DNA of 23,903 nucleotides, taken from Flavipsychrobacter sp. Lineage in GTDB: Bacteria; Bacteroidota; Bacteroidia; Chitinophagales; Chitinophagaceae. The position numbers and the translations under genes were made by a program. This document shows, in pieces, positions 21,097 through 23,903 of this stretch. Each line of letters begins with the position of its first letter. Within the stretch, counting starts at the first letter, position 1. The DNA lies in NCBI GenBank assembly GCA_021156265.1, contig JAJNBR010000007.1:1-23903 (forward strand), in the 5' to 3' direction. The notes under the pieces were generated by a model that did not search any database, was not told the DNA's origin, and worked only from the letters and a program-made list of their open reading frames with translations.

Positions 21097-23903
21097 ATGA
21101 AGAAAAAATTACTTCAGGCAGCTATTGCCCTATCTGCAATGCTCCTTGCTTCAGAGAATTCTTTTGCGCAGTCAGCTTCCATTGCGCTGACCACACCCCC
21201 CTGTAACAATAATGGCGTACTTACCGCCACATTTACTGGTATGACACCACCAATAGCTGTAACCTGGAACATAATAAACCCTCCAGGCCCGGCTGTCACA
21301 CAAACGGTTACGGGCACTACGGCTGTTCTTAACAGTTACTCCGGTGCGCAGGTGTATTTATATGCTGTAGATGCCACGAACAAAGTAGCCGGCAGTATGT
21401 ACCAGGGAGCACCGCCATTCATTATTAGCACAACCGGTTCCCAGGTAGTATGCCCTGCCTTGGGAAACGTTTCGGCAACGGTTACCGGTGGCACATCGCC
21501 GTACAGTTATCAGTGGTATAATACAGCCACAAATACACTAGTTGGCACTACTGCTTCTATATCGGTACCAGGCGGAAGCTATAAGGTGGTGGTAACTGAT
21601 GCCAACAACTGCGTGTTTTCAGATGATTCAGCCACGGTGTATGCTTCATCAAGTATCAACTTCAGTTTAAGCAGCACCACCGCTAACTGCACCAATGGTA
21701 CTGCTACCGCGACTAATCCGACAGGCGGGGTATCTCCGTATTCCTTCCTGTGGTCAAATACCGCCACAACGCAATCGATAACAGGCCTTGTTAAAGGACA
21801 GTATTCGCTCAAGGTGACCGACGCACAAGGTTGTGCTACCACAAAATATGTCAATGTTGCACAATCGGTAAACATAGGCGCGAATACAACACCTACTCCT
21901 GCCACCTGCGTTCAGAACAATGGCGCGGCTACAGTTTTTGGATCAGGCGGTGTACCGCCCTATACATACCTGTGGAGCAATAGCGGTACCACGCAAACAA
22001 TAACTGGCCTTACGGCTGGCTACTATACTGTTAAGGTAACCGACGCGAACGGTTGTTTTGGTAACGGTGGGGCAAATATCACAAGCTCAACACCGGTTAC
22101 TGCGTTGGTTACTTCTACGCCAAGCGCCTGCACCACTGCAAATGGTACTGCAACTCTTGTCGTTTCAGGCGGCGCAACACCGTACAGCATTCAGTGGTAT
22201 ACCATGCCTGCCCAAAGCGGCACAACAGCAACCGGCCTTGCAGCCGGCAACTATTCATTCAAGATAACAGATGCCAACGGCTGCGTGCGTACCGGCACCG
22301 TTAATGTACCTCCTGTAAATAGTATTGCGGTCAATGTGACAGGCACAAGCGCTTCTTGCACAACGGCCAATGGTAGCCTTAGCGCAACAGCGTCCGGCGG
22401 CACCAGCCCCTACACTTATCTGTGGAACAATAGTGCAACCACATCTTCTATTTCAGGGCTTGCAGCAGGCTCCTATTCTGTTAAAGTAACAGATGCTGCT
22501 GGATGTTCGGCAACTGTCTGGAAATATGTAGCTTCATCATCGCCTGTAAATGCCGGTCTGTCCAGCACGGCGGTTTCCTGTATATTCAACAGCGACGGTA
22601 GCATTACTGCCAGCGCCTGGGGTGGCACCGCTCCTTATACCTATCACTGGAGTAATTCCCAAACTACGCAAACGATAACCGGGCTTACACCAGGCAACTA
22701 TTTTGTGAAGATCACTGATGCAAATGGTTGTAAAGCGAATGCTTCGACTTACCTGACCTACAATGCGGCAAACAACAGCTGTTATTGTACAATTACAGGC
22801 ACAGTCTACAACGATGCAAATAACAACTGCGTAAAAGATGCCGGCGAGCAAGGCATACCCAATATACAGATACACTGCAGCACCAAGGGCTATGCGTACA
22901 CAAACTCAAATGGGGTTTACTCTTTCAAAGTTCCAAGCGGGTCCTACACGATCTCGGAAACGGTAAAAGCAGCTTACCCATTAGCCAGTTGCCAGACTAA
23001 TGCGATCCCTGTTAGTGTAACCGCAGCATCTAACTGCAGCACATCAGTGAATTTTGCCAACAATACAGCTACGCTTCACGATATGCACATCAGCACATGG
23101 AACTTTACTTGTCCTGTACCTGGTTATACTTACCTGCAGAAATGCATTATCACGAACCTTGGTACTGTGCCTGAATCATCTGTAGCAGCAGGCTACAAAA
23201 CGGATGGCCAGATCGGCGCACCAACCTTTTCTCCGGGTGGCTTCTTTACAGGCACCGGTAACTGGCGCCAGATAACCGGTTCAACGCTTAGCCTGAACCC
23301 AGCAGCATCGCAGGCATTTACGGTCAACTATTCTATGCCGCCAACCATCCCGCTGAATACAAGTCTTGTATTTACTGATACTGCAGCATACACGTCCCCG
23401 ATATCCAATTGGCTGAATGACTACTCGCCATGGAATAACGTGAACTACTACACGCCGATCACCGTCGGATCTTATGATCCGAACTTTAAAGAAGTAAGCC
23501 CTAAAGGTGATGGACCAGCAGGCAATATCACAGGTAAAGACTCTGTTCTGGAGTACATGATCCACTTCCAGAACCTGGGTACGTATAAAGCACAGAACAT
23601 CTTTATCCTCGATCAGCTGGATGCCGACCTCGACTGGACTACACTGGTACCTATCTACAAATCGCATCCTTGCGACATCACGATGAGCGAAACAGGTGAA
23701 GTACGCTTCCAGTTCGACAACATCAATTTGCCTGCTAAACAGGATGACGAAGTAGGCAGCAACGGTATGGTATCATTCAGCATCAGGACGAAAAAAGGAC
23801 TGCCATTAGGCACAGAGTTCCATAACAGTGCGGCCATCTACTTCGACTTCAACGATCCGGTGATCACCAACACTACGCTGAACACACTGGCAGCCGTTTC
23901 CGT
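21097..23903 (+). CDS. Large surface protein with SprB repeats and DUF7619 (cut by the right edge)
   Basis: The frame is open for 935 residues to the window end. A signal peptide (LLQAAIALSAMLLASENSFAQ) is followed by a diverged Ig-like unit, then six SprB-type repeats. After those, a SdrD_B/Cna-B-like segment (ITGTVYNDANNNCVKDAGEQG; SNGVYSFKVPSGSYTISE) leads to DUF7619 from about residue 790 (SYDPNFKEVSPKG; DSVLEYMIHFQNLGTYKAQNI; FHNSAAIYFDFNDPVITNTT). In this family DUF7619 is normally followed directly by a T9SS sorting domain, so the stop is probably a few hundred bases beyond the edge. SprB-repeat proteins are gliding or attachment adhesins in Bacteroidota. Whether this one works in gliding, biofilm or another contact role is unknown. 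The start ATG is followed by Lys residues as expected for a signal peptide. Confidence 0.9.
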   Translation, partial: MKKKLLQAAIALSAMLLASENSFAQSASIALTTPPCNNNGVLTATFTGMTPPIAVTWNIINPPGPAVTQTVTGTTAVLNSYSGAQVYLYAVDATNKVAGSMYQGAPPFIISTTGSQVVCPALGNVSATVTGGTSPYSYQWYNTATNTLVGTTASISVPGGSYKVVVTDANNCVFSDDSATVYASSSINFSLSSTTANCTNGTATATNPTGGVSPYSFLWSNTATTQSITGLVKGQYSLKVTDAQGCATTKYVNVAQSVNIGANTTPTPATCVQNNGAATVFGSGGVPPYTYLWSNSGTTQTITGLTAGYYTVKVTDANGCFGNGGANITSSTPVTALVTSTPSACTTANGTATLVVSGGATPYSIQWYTMPAQSGTTATGLAAGNYSFKITDANGCVRTGTVNVPPVNSIAVNVTGTSASCTTANGSLSATASGGTSPYTYLWNNSATTSSISGLAAGSYSVKVTDAAGCSATVWKYVASSSPVNAGLSSTAVSCIFNSDGSITASAWGGTAPYTYHWSNSQTTQTITGLTPGNYFVKITDANGCKANASTYLTYNAANNSCYCTITGTVYNDANNNCVKDAGEQGIPNIQIHCSTKGYAYTNSNGVYSFKVPSGSYTISETVKAAYPLASCQTNAIPVSVTAASNCSTSVNFANNTATLHDMHISTWNFTCPVPGYTYLQKCIITNLGTVPESSVAAGYKTDGQIGAPTFSPGGFFTGTGNWRQITGSTLSLNPAASQAFTVNYSMPPTIPLNTSLVFTDTAAYTSPISNWLNDYSPWNNVNYYTPITVGSYDPNFKEVSPKGDGPAGNITGKDSVLEYMIHFQNLGTYKAQNIFILDQLDADLDWTTLVPIYKSHPCDITMSETGEVRFQFDNINLPAKQDDEVGSNGMVSFSIRTKKGLPLGTEFHNSAAIYFDFNDPVITNTTLNTLAAVS
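21451..22731 (+). repeat. Six SprB-like coding repeats
   Basis: Units of 73-79 codons begin at Cys codons near 21451, 21688, 21907, 22129, 22357 and 22579. Each runs C...NG.ATA...GG.SPY.Y.WSN..TTQ.ITGL..G.Y.VKVTDANGC. The DNA copies are well diverged, so this is an old protein-level repeat and not a recent tandem expansion. Confidence 0.85.

Noticed and set aside
21451..22731. Regular repeats that could suggest a CRISPR array or DNA satellite
   Set aside because: Units are about 220 bases, strongly diverged in DNA and in frame; they are SprB protein repeats.
1..23903. Mobile elements, tRNA or rRNA genes, CRISPR arrays
   Set aside because: No transposase, integrase, terminal repeats, tRNA T-arm signatures or rRNA sequences were found on either strand.

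Overview
The window looks like a chromosomal segment from a Bacteroidota bacterium, most likely a Chitinophagaceae-like lineage. The reasons are: several secreted proteins with type IX secretion (T9SS) C-terminal sorting domains; a SprB-repeat plus DUF7619 surface protein; SusC/BtuB-style TonB receptor biology; promoters of the Bacteroidota type (TTTG, 19-base spacer, TAnnTTTG); a tgt-lptG gene pair; and almost no Shine-Dalgarno signals. No tRNA, rRNA, insertion sequence or CRISPR array is visible.

Region 1 (1-3681, minus strand) is a vitamin B12 (corrinoid) acquisition operon. A well-matched promoter (3651-3681) leads into a cobalamin riboswitch (about 3482-3645) and then four genes: a T9SS-exported DUF4465 protein, a second T9SS-exported surface protein, a BtuG-like beta-propeller lipoprotein, and a TonB-dependent receptor (BtuB-like) that runs off the left edge. 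The two T9SS-sorted proteins under B12 control are candidate extracellular corrinoid-binding factors.

Region 2 (3712-9032) is mostly housekeeping and envelope genes: a TrmH-family 2'-O-ribose rRNA methyltransferase, a small Cys-rich CWC protein, a lipoprotein, a YebC-family regulator, a DUF3817 membrane protein (plus strand), a beta-barrel protein, a di-heme cytochrome c peroxidase lipoprotein, and a stand-alone response regulator.

Region 3 (9349-14654): two tandem paralogous predicted outer-membrane proteins, rsmG and a membrane-bound family 2 glycosyltransferase run leftwards as one tightly packed minus-strand unit. The plus-strand pair tgt-lptG diverges from it. Tgt has lost its usual zinc ligands.

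Region 4 (14682-18152, plus strand) is a two-component bacterial non-homologous end-joining cassette: ku followed by ligD. ligD is split into a phosphoesterase part and a ligase-polymerase part by a -1 frame change exactly at a run of nine A. The zero frame there reads A AAA AAG, a dnaX-like slippery heptamer, so programmed frameshifting, a true mutation or a homopolymer sequencing error are all possible.

Region 5 (18153-23903): sucD (minus strand) with a clear promoter and terminator, then a gene-free stretch of about 600 bases with two oppositely oriented terminators. Next comes a T9SS-sorted secreted protein, and last a large SprB-repeat/DUF7619 surface protein cut by the right edge. The last two genes have long leaders that share a conserved non-coding block.
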